Numbered from the stretch's first letter, positions 16,705 to 25,300 are shown. The stretch is DNA of 64,000 nt from Dryocola clanedunensis subsp. sulfonylureivorans (GCF_016756775.1 NZ_JAERMU010000008.1:124001-188000); one strand, 5' to 3'. Translations and numbers: made by a program. The notes: generated by a model from the letters alone, not told the origin.

Positions 16705-18843
16705 TTATAAGAACGAATAACTCAGGTTGACGCCAATGCCGTAATTCCGTCCCGGTGCCGGTTCGAAATAGCGGTCATTACCTTCGTTAACGATGACCGA
16801 TCCGACATACTCCCGGTCGAACAGGTTATCTACCCGCCCCCAGACGTCCAGCTGCCAGCTTTCGCGAATACGGAATTTGTAGCCGCTGTTCAGTGACGCT
16901 ACGGTGTAAGTCGGGGCTTTCGCATCATTTTCATCATCTGCCTGAATATCACTCATATAACGCACGTCCGCACCGGCGTAAAAACCTTCCGCAGGGGCGT
17001 ATTCCAGCGCCGCGTATCCCATGTTGCGCGCGATACCCGGCATCCGGTTGCCTTTGCAGTTATCGTCACCGCAAACATTGGTACGGTAGGTTGCGTCAAG
17101 ATAAGTCCACGCGGCCTTCACCCGCCAGTCGTCAGCAAACTGCTGATCGAGAGAAACTTCAACGCCACGACGGCGGGTTTCACCGGCATTTTTGTAGGTG
17201 GTGCGTCCGCCGCTGCTTTGATCTACCACGATCTCATTGTCGGTATCCGTCTGGAACACGGCGGCGGTGAACAGGCCGTTGCCGACGCGGGTTTTGCTGC
17301 CCACTTCGATGGTGTCGCTGGTGGACGGTTGCAGACCAAAGTTCAGCCCGGACAGGCCATCGTCGCGATAGGACAGTTCGTTGATGGTCGGGGTTTCAAA
17401 GCCGCGGCCCGCGGAGGTATAGACATTCCACGAATCGGTAATCGCGTATTTCAGGGACGCGGCTGGCAGCCACTTATGATAGCTTGCATCACCGCTGTCA
17501 TCGCCGTTGGCACCGGTGATGTAATAGTCGTTAGAGTCGAAATAGACCGAACTGAAGCGGACCCCGGCATCCAGACTCAGCTTATCGGTGAACTGCCAGG
17601 CGGTTTGCAGATAAGGGTCAACGTTCCACATCAAGTTACGTTCGTTACGGCGCAGGTTGCCTTTTTCTCCCAGCTCGGTCGTGCCGTTTTCCACCACGAA
17701 GTTTTCATAACCCTTGCGCTTTTCAGACATGGTTTCGTAATCAAGGCCAGTGGTGAAGGTGAACGGCATAGAGAGCAGATTGCCACGATGCGTCCAGCGA
17801 GAATCAATGCCCTGATAGTGACGGGCCAGCTGGATCACGCCTCCCGGATGGGTCGGATTAAGCTGTGGGCCAACGGGAATTGACTGGTATTGTGTTGTTT
17901 CGCGTTCACCGGCGTAGGCCATGATGCTCAGATCGTCATTCGCCGTCAGCTGGCGCTCGTAATGCAGGCCAGCCTGCGTCTGTTTGGTGGTTTTACGGGT
18001 GTTGTACTGCTCGGCACGCGGGGCCTGGGTTGGGTTGTCGTGCCACTCCTGTTCGGTCAGGCCGCCCGGATCGTTTGCATCGATATCCACGCTGTTGAAC
18101 AGGAAAGTCAGCTTGCTGGCATCGTCCAGGCGCACGCCCAGTTTGGCATTGCCGAGGTTTTTCTGCGCGCTGCTGTGGTCACGATAGCCGTGGGTGGTAA
18201 AGCGTGATGCGGACACAGAATAATCGACATCGCCAGCCTGCGTACCGTCACCGGTAGAGCCAGACGCTTTGACGCTGTTGCGCCAGCTGCCAAAACTGCC
18301 GTAATAAGTGCTGGCCTCAAGCGTCGGCGGCTGCGTCCCCGTGGTGGTGGTGACATTGACCACGCCGCCGGATGAGTTGCCGTAGAGCGCTGAAAATGGG
18401 CCGCGCAGAACTTCGATGCTGTCCACGCTGTTGATATCAATGTTAGAGGTCTGACCCTGACCATCCGGCATGGTGGCCGGAATCCCGTCAACGTACATGC
18501 GTATACCGCGTACGCCGTAAGTCGAACGCGAACCAAACCCACGTATTGAAAGTTGCAGATCTTGCGCGTAGTTCTGACGGTTCTGCACCTGCAAACCGGG
18601 CACCGCGCTCAGACTCTCTGACAGATTGACGCGTGGCGCGGCCTGGCGCATATCGTCGCCATAAACAACGCTAACGGCCGCGGGGGTATCCAGTTCGGAT
18701 ACAACGCCGGGGCTGGCGGTCACCACCATAGTTTGTTCATTTTCTTTGGGTGTCTCATCCGCAAGAGCCGGAGATACCCATGGCGACAGGGCTGGCAGCA
18801 GGAGCAGAGACAGGCGGGACTTTCCGTGTGGCATCATTTTCAT
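16705..18843 (-). CDS. pqqU: PqqU (YncD), TonB-dependent receptor for pyrroloquinoline quinone
   Basis: Outer-membrane receptor of about 712 aa. A signal peptide (MPHGKSRLSLLLLPALSPWVSPALA) is followed by a TonB box-like EQTMVVTASP, the plug domain (AVSVVYGDDMRQA, QLSIRGFGSRSTYGVRGIR, VEVLRGPFSALYG-type segment) and a 22-strand barrel ending in YSFL. It matches E. coli YncD closely across its length, which imports the cofactor PQQ so that periplasmic glucose dehydrogenase can work. ATG 18843 was chosen because it lies close to the signal peptide; the next Met is possible. In E. coli the gene is followed on the map by yncE and ansP; here accessory genes fill that place. Confidence 0.92.
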   Translation of the reverse strand: MKMMPHGKSRLSLLLLPALSPWVSPALADETPKENEQTMVVTASPGVVSELDTPAAVSVVYGDDMRQAAPRVNLSESLSAVPGLQVQNRQNYAQDLQLSIRGFGSRSTYGVRGIRMYVDGIPATMPDGQGQTSNIDINSVDSIEVLRGPFSALYGNSSGGVVNVTTTTGTQPPTLEASTYYGSFGSWRNSVKASGSTGDGTQAGDVDYSVSASRFTTHGYRDHSSAQKNLGNAKLGVRLDDASKLTFLFNSVDIDANDPGGLTEQEWHDNPTQAPRAEQYNTRKTTKQTQAGLHYERQLTANDDLSIMAYAGERETTQYQSIPVGPQLNPTHPGGVIQLARHYQGIDSRWTHRGNLLSMPFTFTTGLDYETMSEKRKGYENFVVENGTTELGEKGNLRRNERNLMWNVDPYLQTAWQFTDKLSLDAGVRFSSVYFDSNDYYITGANGDDSGDASYHKWLPAASLKYAITDSWNVYTSAGRGFETPTINELSYRDDGLSGLNFGLQPSTSDTIEVGSKTRVGNGLFTAAVFQTDTDNEIVVDQSSGGRTTYKNAGETRRRGVEVSLDQQFADDWRVKAAWTYLDATYRTNVCGDDNCKGNRMPGIARNMGYAALEYAPAEGFYAGADVRYMSDIQADDENDAKAPTYTVASLNSGYKFRIRESWQLDVWGRVDNLFDREYVGSVIVNEGNDRYFEPAPGRNYGIGVNLSYSFL

Positions 18844-19040
18844 CAGTACAAATTCATCAGGTGAGAAGGGCGAGCGTCCAGACGAACCATCTGGAACATT
18901 TGCGCATATGTTAATACTTATGAAGAAAGTTTGAAAACTGTAAAGGCACTTTACGTTAATGATAAGTGTTGGTGAAGAAGGTGGTTGAGGCAAGCAGGGC
19001 TGGTGTTTTTCTGTCTTTTTAAAAAACTTTCATTTTAACT

Positions 19041-19067
19041 GCATCCGATTTTCATCCTCATCCGTAT
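19041..19067 (+). promoter_or_regulatory. Candidate ECF-sigma promoter of the fasciclin gene
   Basis: GCATCC (19041-19046) and CGTAT (19063-19067), spaced by 16 bp, lie about 50 nt upstream of the fasciclin start. They resemble the -35 (CCATCC-like) and -10 (CGTAT/CGTC-like) boxes used by SigK-type ECF sigma factors. Only one site is seen, so this is suggestive. Confidence 0.4.
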
Positions 19068-19115
19068 ATCAGAGTGTGAGCACCTTTCCCGCTCCCTACC
19101 ATAGAGGACAGAACC

Positions 19116-19676
19116 ATGAACAAATATCTCGTTTCCGCCTTCTCCACGACCTTACTGTTCAGCGCGTTAAGCTCGGCCGCCATGATGAATGATTCCGTGA
19201 TGGTGGGCGGCGCGGCAATGTATCCTTCTAAAAACATTGTTGAAAATGCCCTGAATTCAAAAGATCACACCACTCTGGTTGCCGCCGTTAAGGCCGCGGG
19301 CCTGGTCGATACGCTGCAAGGGGCGGGTCCCTTCACCGTCTTTGCGCCAACCGACGCGGCTTTTGCCAAACTGCCTGCCGGGACCGTGGATAAGCTCATC
19401 AAACCAGAAAACAAAGCCATGCTGACCAGCATCCTGACCTACCACGTGGTGGCCGGGAAATATGATATGAAACAGCTGGAACAGAAAATCAAAGCGGGTG
19501 GCGGTCATGCGGAGCTGAAAACCGTGAACGGGCAGCCGCTGTGGATCATGAGCAACGGCCCGCACAATATTCAGCTTAAGGATGGGAAAGGCAACGTGGC
19601 TAACATCAGCACCTATGATGTGAATCAGAAGAACGGCGTGATTGACGTTATCGATACGGTTCTGATGCCTAAGTAA
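19116..19676 (+). CDS. Secreted fasciclin (FAS1) domain protein
   Basis: A 186-aa exported protein: signal peptide at residues 1-22 (MNKYLVSAFSTTLLFSALSSAA) and one FAS1 domain from about residue 38 to the end. The two FAS1 signature boxes are visible: H1 as FTVFAPTDAAFAKLP and H2 as GVIDVIDTVLMP; the intermediate YH motif is LTYHVVAGKY. FAS1 domains mediate adhesion or ligand binding in the periplasm or at the surface. GAGGACAG precedes the ATG. An ECF sigma factor and an RskA anti-sigma gene follow, the arrangement seen with the fasciclin antigens MPT70/MPT83 and SigK in mycobacteria, so this is probably the target of that sigma factor. Confidence 0.9.
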   Translation: MNKYLVSAFSTTLLFSALSSAAMMNDSVMVGGAAMYPSKNIVENALNSKDHTTLVAAVKAAGLVDTLQGAGPFTVFAPTDAAFAKLPAGTVDKLIKPENKAMLTSILTYHVVAGKYDMKQLEQKIKAGGGHAELKTVNGQPLWIMSNGPHNIQLKDGKGNVANISTYDVNQKNGVIDVIDTVLMPK

Positions 19677-19692
19677 TCTCTGTCTATACTCG

Positions 19693-19726
19693 GTGTGGGC
19701 AGGCGCAATCGGTGACCTGCCCACAC
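19693..19726 (+). terminator. Hairpin between the fasciclin and sigma factor genes
   Basis: A perfect 11-bp stem (19693-19703 with 19716-19726) and 12-nt loop fill most of the 65-nt gap. No T-run follows, so it may attenuate or set different mRNA stabilities rather than stop transcription fully, keeping sigma factor output below that of fasciclin. Confidence 0.5.
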
Positions 19727-19741
19727 TCAATCAGGACAGCT

Positions 19742-20299
19742 ATGGATAATGCGTTAGTGCAGCAGCAGGTGGCTTTGGTCAGGGCAATTGCCGGAGGCGA
19801 TCGCCACGCGTTTGAACAGCTCTATCGCCTGACGTCGCCGCAGCTTTTTCCGGTGGCGCTGCGTATGTTACGGCGCTCCTCGTGGGCCGAAGAAGTCCTG
19901 CATGACAGCTTTCTGGCCGTATGGAACCGGGCGGCCAGCTACGATCCCGCCTGCAGCTCCCCAATGACCTGGCTTACGCATATTGTTCGCAACCGCTGCA
20001 TCGACTGGCTGAGAAGCGGAAGCGCGCAAAGCAGCGGGCTTGAAGAGGAGCTCACCGAATTCACGCCGACGCCAGCGTCGCAGACAGGTGTGGATGCACT
20101 ACATGACGATGATGAAGTGGATAAGCTCACCCGATGCCTGGCCCATCTCGAACCCGATCAGCGCCAGAGCGTGGTGCTGGCCTATTATCAGGGGATGTCG
20201 CACAGTGAGATTGCCGCCTGGCTGCACCAGCCGCTGGGCACGGTGAAAAGCTGGGTGCGCAGGGCGTTAACTCACCTCAGGGAGTGCGTCGGGCTATGA
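19742..20299 (+). CDS. ECF RNA polymerase sigma factor, SigK-like
   Basis: A 185-aa extracytoplasmic-function sigma factor. Region 2 is seen as HAFEQLYRLTSPQLFPVALRML...AEEVLHDSFLAVW..MTWLTHIVRNRCIDWLR, and region 4 as LEPDQRQSVVLAYYQGMSHSEIAAWL..PLGTVKSWVRRAL. ATG 19742 follows CAGGACAG. Its stop overlaps the anti-sigma start in ATGA, so it is made together with its inhibitor. The partner is of the RskA type and the upstream gene a fasciclin, which places it with the SigK-type group. The signal in enterobacteria is unknown to me. Confidence 0.88.
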   Translation: MDNALVQQQVALVRAIAGGDRHAFEQLYRLTSPQLFPVALRMLRRSSWAEEVLHDSFLAVWNRAASYDPACSSPMTWLTHIVRNRCIDWLRSGSAQSSGLEEELTEFTPTPASQTGVDALHDDDEVDKLTRCLAHLEPDQRQSVVLAYYQGMSHSEIAAWLHQPLGTVKSWVRRALTHLRECVGL

Positions 20300-20949
20300 A
20301 CAGCAAACAAGAAAACGACAGCGCGCTGGCGGCCGAATATGCTCTGGGCACGCTGCGAGGCGGAGCACGCCTACATTTTGAGAGACGTCTGGTGAGCGAT
20401 CCCACCCTGGCTGAACAGGTAGGACGCTGGCAAACCATGCTTTCCAGGCTGGATGCGACCGTCGTGCCGCTACGACCACCTGAGCGCGTGTGGAAGAAAA
20501 TTAAGCTCAGTTTACCGCCGCAGCGCAGCGCATCACGCTGGAACTGGAGCTATCTGGGCTGGGCGCTTGCCGCCGGACTGGCTGCGGTGGTGCTGATACC
20601 GTATATCACATCGAAACCGCAGGTGCTGTCGCCGCTGGTGGTGTTAAATAGCAGCGACGCAGGGAAAGGGCAGTGGATTGTCAACGCCGACCGCGAGCGC
20701 AGCCAGCTAAGCCTGACGCCGGTGCAGTCGCAGTCGGTAGCCGCTACGAACAGCCTGCAGCTCTGGGCGATACCCGCGGGTGAAAAACCTGTTTCACTCG
20801 GTCTGCTGGACAGCGGTAAGCCAACGCTGCTGAAGGTCGCTAACGTGACGTTGTCACCTGGAACGACCATTGCTATCAGCCTGGAGCCTAAGGGAGGGTC
20901 GCCGACCGGACAGCCAACGGGGCCAGTGGTCTACAGCGGGGCGTTGTAA
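20296..20949 (+). CDS. RskA-type membrane anti-sigma factor
   Basis: A 217-aa single-pass membrane protein. The cytoplasmic N-terminus (AAEYALGTLRGGARLHFERRL...LAEQVGRWQ) is the anti-sigma domain, one membrane helix lies near residues 80-97 (LGWALAAGLAAVVLIPY), and the periplasmic RskA domain has LQLWAIP and ends with the conserved GSPTGQPTGPVVYSG. It would hold the preceding sigma factor at the membrane until its periplasmic part is cleaved. The start ATG at 20296 overlaps the sigma stop. It ends the operon; the next gene is convergent. Confidence 0.88.
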   Translation: MNSKQENDSALAAEYALGTLRGGARLHFERRLVSDPTLAEQVGRWQTMLSRLDATVVPLRPPERVWKKIKLSLPPQRSASRWNWSYLGWALAAGLAAVVLIPYITSKPQVLSPLVVLNSSDAGKGQWIVNADRERSQLSLTPVQSQSVAATNSLQLWAIPAGEKPVSLGLLDSGKPTLLKVANVTLSPGTTIAISLEPKGGSPTGQPTGPVVYSGAL

Positions 20950-20995
20950 ACAAACGAGGAGCGGGAAAACCGCTCCAGACGTCAGGCCGGGCTGG

Positions 20996-22687
20996 CTAAC
21001 CCGCCGAGATTATCACCTCAATCAGATTTGTCTTCCCGCTGGCTATGCCGCTCTTAACCGCCGCTGCGATATCCACTGCTTCGGTGACCCGGCATGCGCT
21101 GATGCCCATCGACACCGCGAGCGACTGAAAGTCAATGCAGGGGTTGACGAGATCCATGCCAATGAATCTCCCTTGGGCAACGGAAGTGTAGGATGCTTGG
21201 CTTTTCATGAAGTTTTTAAGCACGTTGTACTCAAAATTATTCATGACGATAAACGTCACCGGCAGTTTTTCGTGGGCGGCAGTCCACAGCGCCTGTGGTG
21301 AATACATTGCTGCGCCGTCGCCCACCAGACAGACTACCGGCTCGCGGCCGCGCCCCAGCGAATGACCTACCGCAGCAGGCATGCCCCATCCCAGGCCTCC
21401 GCCGCGCATAAAGTAATATCGCTGGTACTGCTGGTCGGAAATAAATTTCCTGATGTAGTCGGTTGTTGCAATCGCCTCATCAACGATAGTGACGCCCGGC
21501 GGGATAGCGCGAAGAACCTCGTGGGCTGCGACCAGGGGCGAAATAACGGGGTGGGTAAATTCCGATGAGAAAACAGCCTCAAGCAGCTGCTGGTTTTTTT
21601 CACGCTCGCTTTTCGCTTCGTTAATACGCTTCTGAAAAAGCGTTTTCTTACGACAGGTCAGGCGTTCGAGCTTAGGCAACAGCTGCTGAAGCGAGATTTT
21701 GATATCGCCCATCAGCGACAGCCTGGTGGGATAAGTTCTGCCTAACTCGTTCATATCTGAAGAAAGCTGATACACCACACAGTCCTGTGGAATAGCTTCA
21801 GCTTCGCTGTAGAGAATAGTGATTAAACTTTTGCCGCCCAGAATGAAGACGGCATCGTAGTTCATAATGATTTTTGCGATATCCCGGGACACCGTAGGCA
21901 TATTCCCTCGCCACAGGGGATGATGGGGCGGGAAGGGCAAATTTAACGGCCAGGACGAACCGTAAACGCACGCCCCCAGCATTTCTGCCAGCAGGACAGT
22001 CTCATCCGTTGAATGGTTGCTGTGAATTTCATCACCGGCAATCATCATCAGCTTACCTGGCTGCACATTGCTTAGCTCAACCGCAAGCTCATTCAGCGAG
22101 CTGGCGACGGTATGGTAATTCACCCGCGAAGAGGCAAGAATACTGGCATCGTGCATCTCTTCCATGACGTCCATGGGGAGCGACAGCAGCACCGGACCAG
22201 CCGGGGGATAGCTGGCATCGTGAAACGCTCGCCTTACCAGTACCGGAAGCTGAGCGGCGCTGGTCACTTCTTTTGTCCACTTCGCGACGGGAGAGGCAAT
22301 GGACACCACATCATCATAAAGCAGAGGCTCGCGCACATAGTGCCGGGTGTCCTGCTGGCCGACCGTCACGACAAGCGGCGTTTTCATGATTCGCGAGTTA
22401 ATCAGGTTACCCATGCCGTGGCCCAGTCCGCTTGCGGTATGCAAATTCAAAAAACCTGCTTTACCTGATGCCTTTGCGTATCCGTCGGCAATCGCCACCG
22501 CGCTGCTTTCCTGCAATGCCAGAACATAATGAATATCCTCGTGGCGAAGCAGGGCATCGATGAGCGGCAGCTCTGTGGTGCCAGGATTGCCAAAAATATA
22601 TTCAACGCCTTCGCTTTCAAGCACTTCAAGCAGCATATCTGCACCCGAACGCAGCGAGAAGTCTGCCAGCGTATTGATGGATTTCAT
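20996..22687 (-). CDS. Thiamine-diphosphate enzyme, benzoylformate decarboxylase/acetolactate synthase-like
   Basis: A 563-aa enzyme of the ThDP family. The N-terminal PYR domain has the catalytic Glu in LALQESSAVAIADGYA, the central domain follows, and the C-terminal PP domain carries the ThDP motif GDGAAMYSPQALWTAAHEKLPVTFIVMNN in outline (GDG...NN). Overall it is closest to benzoylformate decarboxylase and related 2-keto acid decarboxylases, but I cannot fix the substrate. It is followed on the map, upstream in transcription, by an SDR gene 37 nt away, so both are one operon. A truncated condensation-domain gene precedes them, hinting at a former small biosynthetic cluster. Confidence 0.8.
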   Translation of the reverse strand: MKSINTLADFSLRSGADMLLEVLESEGVEYIFGNPGTTELPLIDALLRHEDIHYVLALQESSAVAIADGYAKASGKAGFLNLHTASGLGHGMGNLINSRIMKTPLVVTVGQQDTRHYVREPLLYDDVVSIASPVAKWTKEVTSAAQLPVLVRRAFHDASYPPAGPVLLSLPMDVMEEMHDASILASSRVNYHTVASSLNELAVELSNVQPGKLMMIAGDEIHSNHSTDETVLLAEMLGACVYGSSWPLNLPFPPHHPLWRGNMPTVSRDIAKIIMNYDAVFILGGKSLITILYSEAEAIPQDCVVYQLSSDMNELGRTYPTRLSLMGDIKISLQQLLPKLERLTCRKKTLFQKRINEAKSEREKNQQLLEAVFSSEFTHPVISPLVAAHEVLRAIPPGVTIVDEAIATTDYIRKFISDQQYQRYYFMRGGGLGWGMPAAVGHSLGRGREPVVCLVGDGAAMYSPQALWTAAHEKLPVTFIVMNNFEYNVLKNFMKSQASYTSVAQGRFIGMDLVNPCIDFQSLAVSMGISACRVTEAVDIAAAVKSGIASGKTNLIEVIISAG

Positions 22688-22724
22688 GGCCTGTCTACCT
22701 TATTCAGAGGAACGTCATACGGCT

Positions 22725-23465
22725 TCAGTATTCTTCGCGAGTCGGGCGGATGACTATCTCATTCACGTCAACCTCCGCGGGCTGTTCTATGGCGTAAGCA
22801 ACAGCTTTTGCGATAAACAGCGCCGGAATGGCCTGCTGATAAAATTCGCCCAGAAACGCCTTGCTGTCGGCGTCAGAGCTACCGTGCAGCAGTTCACTCT
22901 CAACGGCGCCAGGGGAGATAAGCGTTGTGCGGATATGACTGCCAGCCTCGTATCGCAGCCCCTCGCTTAGCGCCCTGACGGCAAATTTTGTCGCGCTATA
23001 AACCGCGCCTCCCGGACTCAGCACTTTTATCCCGGCGACCGAGGCCACGTTGATGAAATGTCCAGACTTCTGGTTTTCGAAAACGGGCAGCGCCGCAGCG
23101 ATACCGTTAAGCACCCCTTTAATATTGGTATCAATCATCCGATCCCACTCCTGCGTTTTAAGCGAGGCCAGGGGAGCGATTGCCATGTAACCTGCGTTGT
23201 TGATAAACACATCAACACGACCAAATTTTGCAACAGCCACGTCCACTACACTTTTAACCTCGCTGAGACGGGTCACGTCGGCCTTAATAGCCATAGCCTG
23301 GCCACCTGTTTGGATAATTTTTTCGACCAGTGCGTTGATGCGATCGATGCGCCGGGCTACGAGCACCAGCGTTGCCCCTTTTTCGGCAAGAAAAAGAGCG
23401 ATAGCTTCACCAATTCCACTGCTTGCTCCGGTAACGACGACAACCCGTTGAATTAAATCACTCAC
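22725..23465 (-). CDS. Short-chain dehydrogenase/reductase
   Basis: A 246-aa classical SDR. The cofactor-binding TGASSGIG is at residues 12-19, NNAG follows in the middle, and the catalytic Ser and YxxxK are in NVASVAG and YSATK. Arg residues after the second strand (VARRIDR) favour NADPH. It lies just upstream of the ThDP enzyme in the same direction and could reduce the aldehyde or ketone formed by it. Substrate unknown. A weak AGGTGATT ribosome site precedes the ATG. Confidence 0.85.
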   Translation of the reverse strand: MSDLIQRVVVVTGASSGIGEAIALFLAEKGATLVLVARRIDRINALVEKIIQTGGQAMAIKADVTRLSEVKSVVDVAVAKFGRVDVFINNAGYMAIAPLASLKTQEWDRMIDTNIKGVLNGIAAALPVFENQKSGHFINVASVAGIKVLSPGGAVYSATKFAVRALSEGLRYEAGSHIRTTLISPGAVESELLHGSSDADSKAFLGEFYQQAIPALFIAKAVAYAIEQPAEVDVNEIVIRPTREEY

Positions 23466-23542
23466 AAATCACCTCTTGATTACTAATTAAACCAGATGTT
23501 CGAATTTTAAATATCAATAAGCGGAGCATTCTTTTAGCGTTG

Positions 23543-23749
23543 TCACGCGTCATTAGCACGCACATTAATTAATGGGTGGCGCAACTGGACCGCATGCAGG
23601 GCTACGGTCCAGGCATCTAAAGTCGTATTACCGGCGATCTCGGCGGTAACCGTGAAATGTTTTGGGTTAACCGGGTCGATTAACCATGCATAACTTTCCA
23701 GTGGGCCGAGTGTTCTGAGAAAAACTTCGCTTTCGGTTTCAGTTTTCAT
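23543..23749 (-). pseudogene. Truncated N-terminus of a condensation-domain/acyltransferase protein
   Basis: A 68-codon reading frame (MKTETESEVFLRTLGPLESYAWLID...) that matches the opening of condensation-domain or PapA-like acyltransferase proteins, in which about 400 more residues should follow, including the HHxxxDG motif. Here the frame stops after LRHPLINVRANDA. It lies 78 nt upstream of the SDR-ThDP pair and in the same direction. It is probably the relic of a longer gene whose middle and end were deleted. The low GC upstream suggests transfer. Identification of the domain from so short a piece is moderately sure. Confidence 0.6.
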
Positions 23750-24181
23750 AACGCCCTCATGAAAATATAATTAACACAACGAATGTTGTCATGTGCGTGT
23801 CAGCACAATAAATATATTGTATATGCAGGGGGTGATATCTATCTAAAGTAACTATTTGAAGTAGATTATTGATCTGTTTTTTATGAAAGAGTGAGTTCTT
23901 ATATTCTTCGTGATGACTATACGTAGAAAATAGGTTCTTGCAAATAAAAGTAACGCCGATGGCATAGCAATAAAACAGCAAAGTAATATTGTTTTCTTAT
24001 GGTCTTATAAATATATTATATTTTCGGGATCTGTTGCGTGCGGATTTTATGTTAAAAAGAGAGTTTATTCTTTGCCACTACAAAGTGTTAAACATTTGGG
24101 AGAACTTTAGCTGGACTTGAAATCATTTCAGAAGCGGGGGAGAAAAAATTATCCATCCATGGATAGCACTAAACGTTACGT
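23750..24181. other. AT-rich gap with no supported gene
   Basis: About 430 bases, clearly AT-richer than the average. Short open frames occur but none has a credible start, ribosome site or protein-like composition. It probably contains the promoter of the leftward condensation-fragment/SDR/ThDP operon and the end of the ycgZ-ymgA-ariR transcript. I see no repeat or tRNA. Confidence 0.5.
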
Positions 24182-24460
24182 TCAGATGTCGTCCATTGTG
24201 TAACCAACAACGATTTCCAGCGTCTTACGAATCACGTCAGCCGTAACGACGTCATCGGTACATTCCAGGGCGTTTACCAGCCACAGAATGATCGTTTTGT
24301 TCGTGACATGGCCTTCCGAGGCGAGAATATCGCTAATCGCGGAACCCAACAGGGCAGACTCTTCGGCCAGCAGGTCGCCAGCACAACGAAAATATTCTGA
24401 CATAGCCGTGTTTGACAGGGCTTTATAGATATCTGATTGCTGTTGCGTAGCCTGTATCAT
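24182..24460 (-). CDS. ariR: AriR (YmgB)-family biofilm/acid-resistance connector protein
   Basis: A 92-aa protein matching E. coli AriR along its length: KALSNTAMSEYFRCAGDLLAEESALLG at the start and VIRKTLEIVVGYTMDD at the end. The family forms small helical dimers that influence biofilm, acid resistance and the Rcs system. GGTGA lies 6 nt before the ATG. It is the third gene of a leftward ycgZ-ymgA-ariR operon, the blue-light output operon controlled by BluR in E. coli, and the regulators bluF and bluR are adjacent here too. Confidence 0.88.
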   Translation of the reverse strand: MIQATQQQSDIYKALSNTAMSEYFRCAGDLLAEESALLGSAISDILASEGHVTNKTIILWLVNALECTDDVVTADVIRKTLEIVVGYTMDDI

Positions 24461-24500
24461 GTCGTTTCACCGTAAGTTGATTGTTAGTGACCTTTTTAAG

Positions 24501-24806
24501 TCAGTGGATGTTGTCTTTGCCCTGTGGCTGTCCGTCGCGAAAAAACGAACCGGGCATTTCGCTATTACCTTGATCTCTTTCATTTAACTCATGTTTGAGA
24601 CGGCGGCGTTTTGTTGCCATCTCCTTGACATCATTAATAACACGCACGATGGCCTCACGGCGCTGAAGGTCGGTTTCTCCAGCCTCCATGGCCCGCAGTT
24701 TTGCTAACAGGGTCTGAGTATTAATCGCCCCCTTACCCCTCAGCAGGGCCAAAACCGCTTCACCAATAAGTTCATCTGCCTGTCGATCAAATTCACTACT
24801 TTTCAT
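24501..24806 (-). CDS. ymgA: YmgA-like two-component connector protein
   Basis: A 101-aa small protein in the ymgA position. ATG 24806 gives MKSSEFDRQADELIGEAVLAL; the core LRGKGAINTQTLLAKLRAMEAGETDLQRREAIVRVIND is that of the YmgA/YcgZ group, and it ends KDNIH, close to the E. coli ending. The open frame continues upstream for 44 codons without an ATG, leaving 162 nt to ycgZ, much more than in a tight operon; that extra stretch reads partly protein-like and is unexplained. Thought to act on the Rcs phosphorelay to promote colanic acid and suppress curli. Confidence 0.78.
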   Translation of the reverse strand: MKSSEFDRQADELIGEAVLALLRGKGAINTQTLLAKLRAMEAGETDLQRREAIVRVINDVKEMATKRRRLKHELNERDQGNSEMPGSFFRDGQPQGKDNIH

Positions 24807-24968
24807 AACTACGTCTCTGATGGCCACACTATCCAGCACCGGAAGCGCAGCAAGAAGCCAACTTTCCGATGGAACAGGTCCGCCGGAGACTGGCAGCCAG
24901 AAGTGAAATCGTGAACTTACCTCTGCCAGAGTTGACAAAAATAAACGGATAAATCGTAACCGTTGGTC

Positions 24969-25214
24969 TTATACCTCGCGTTCAAACAGCAGGCCAATCA
25001 GCGCATGATAATGACTCTCTTCTTCCGGCCCGGAGGCATGTTCAAGGCGGGAGAGCAGTTTAGTACACAGCGTTTTACGGTTCAGGTTACGGCGGTCGCC
25101 AAGGATCTCCACCACAATCTGTCCCAGCGTTTCCTGTTGGGTCGGTAGCTCAGCCTTGTTGAAATATTGGGCAATATCATTGGCGGCGTCCGGTAGGCTG
25201 CTGTTCTGGCGCAT
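24969..25214 (-). CDS. ycgZ: YcgZ connector protein
   Basis: An 81-aa protein nearly identical in pattern to E. coli YcgZ: MRQNSSLPDAANDIAQYFNK, TQQETLGQIVVEIL and HYHALIGLLFE. AGGAG lies 6 nt before the ATG. It is the first gene of the leftward connector operon, divergent from bluF across 343 bp that contain BluR-like sites. In E. coli these small proteins carry the blue-light and cold signal to biofilm regulation. Confidence 0.92.
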   Translation of the reverse strand: MRQNSSLPDAANDIAQYFNKAELPTQQETLGQIVVEILGDRRNLNRKTLCTKLLSRLEHASGPEEESHYHALIGLLFEREV

Positions 25215-25279
25215 TTGTCGCTCCTGTAAAAATTAAGTCATCAAAAAGTTATATTTAAACTATACGCATTTTAAAAATC

Positions 25280-25300
25280 TGTACATAAAACTTGTACAAA
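25280..25300. promoter_or_regulatory. Candidate BluR operator upstream of ycgZ
   Basis: Two tandem boxes, TGTACATAAAA and TTGTACAAAAA, start 12-13 bp apart, 66-86 nt upstream of ycgZ. The same TTGTACAA element is repeated upstream of bluR. A further TGTACA is at 25388-25393. The rest of the 343-bp ycgZ-bluF gap is AT-rich and shows no gene. Assignment to BluR is inferred from the shared motif. Confidence 0.5.

Noticed and set aside
17218-17883. Plus-strand 221-codon frame opposite pqqU
   Set aside because: Shadow frame; the TonB receptor on the other strand is unmistakable.
23757-23981. Leftward 74-codon frame in the AT-rich gap
   Set aside because: No ribosome site, low-complexity composition typical of chance frames in AT-rich DNA, and no recognisable similarity.
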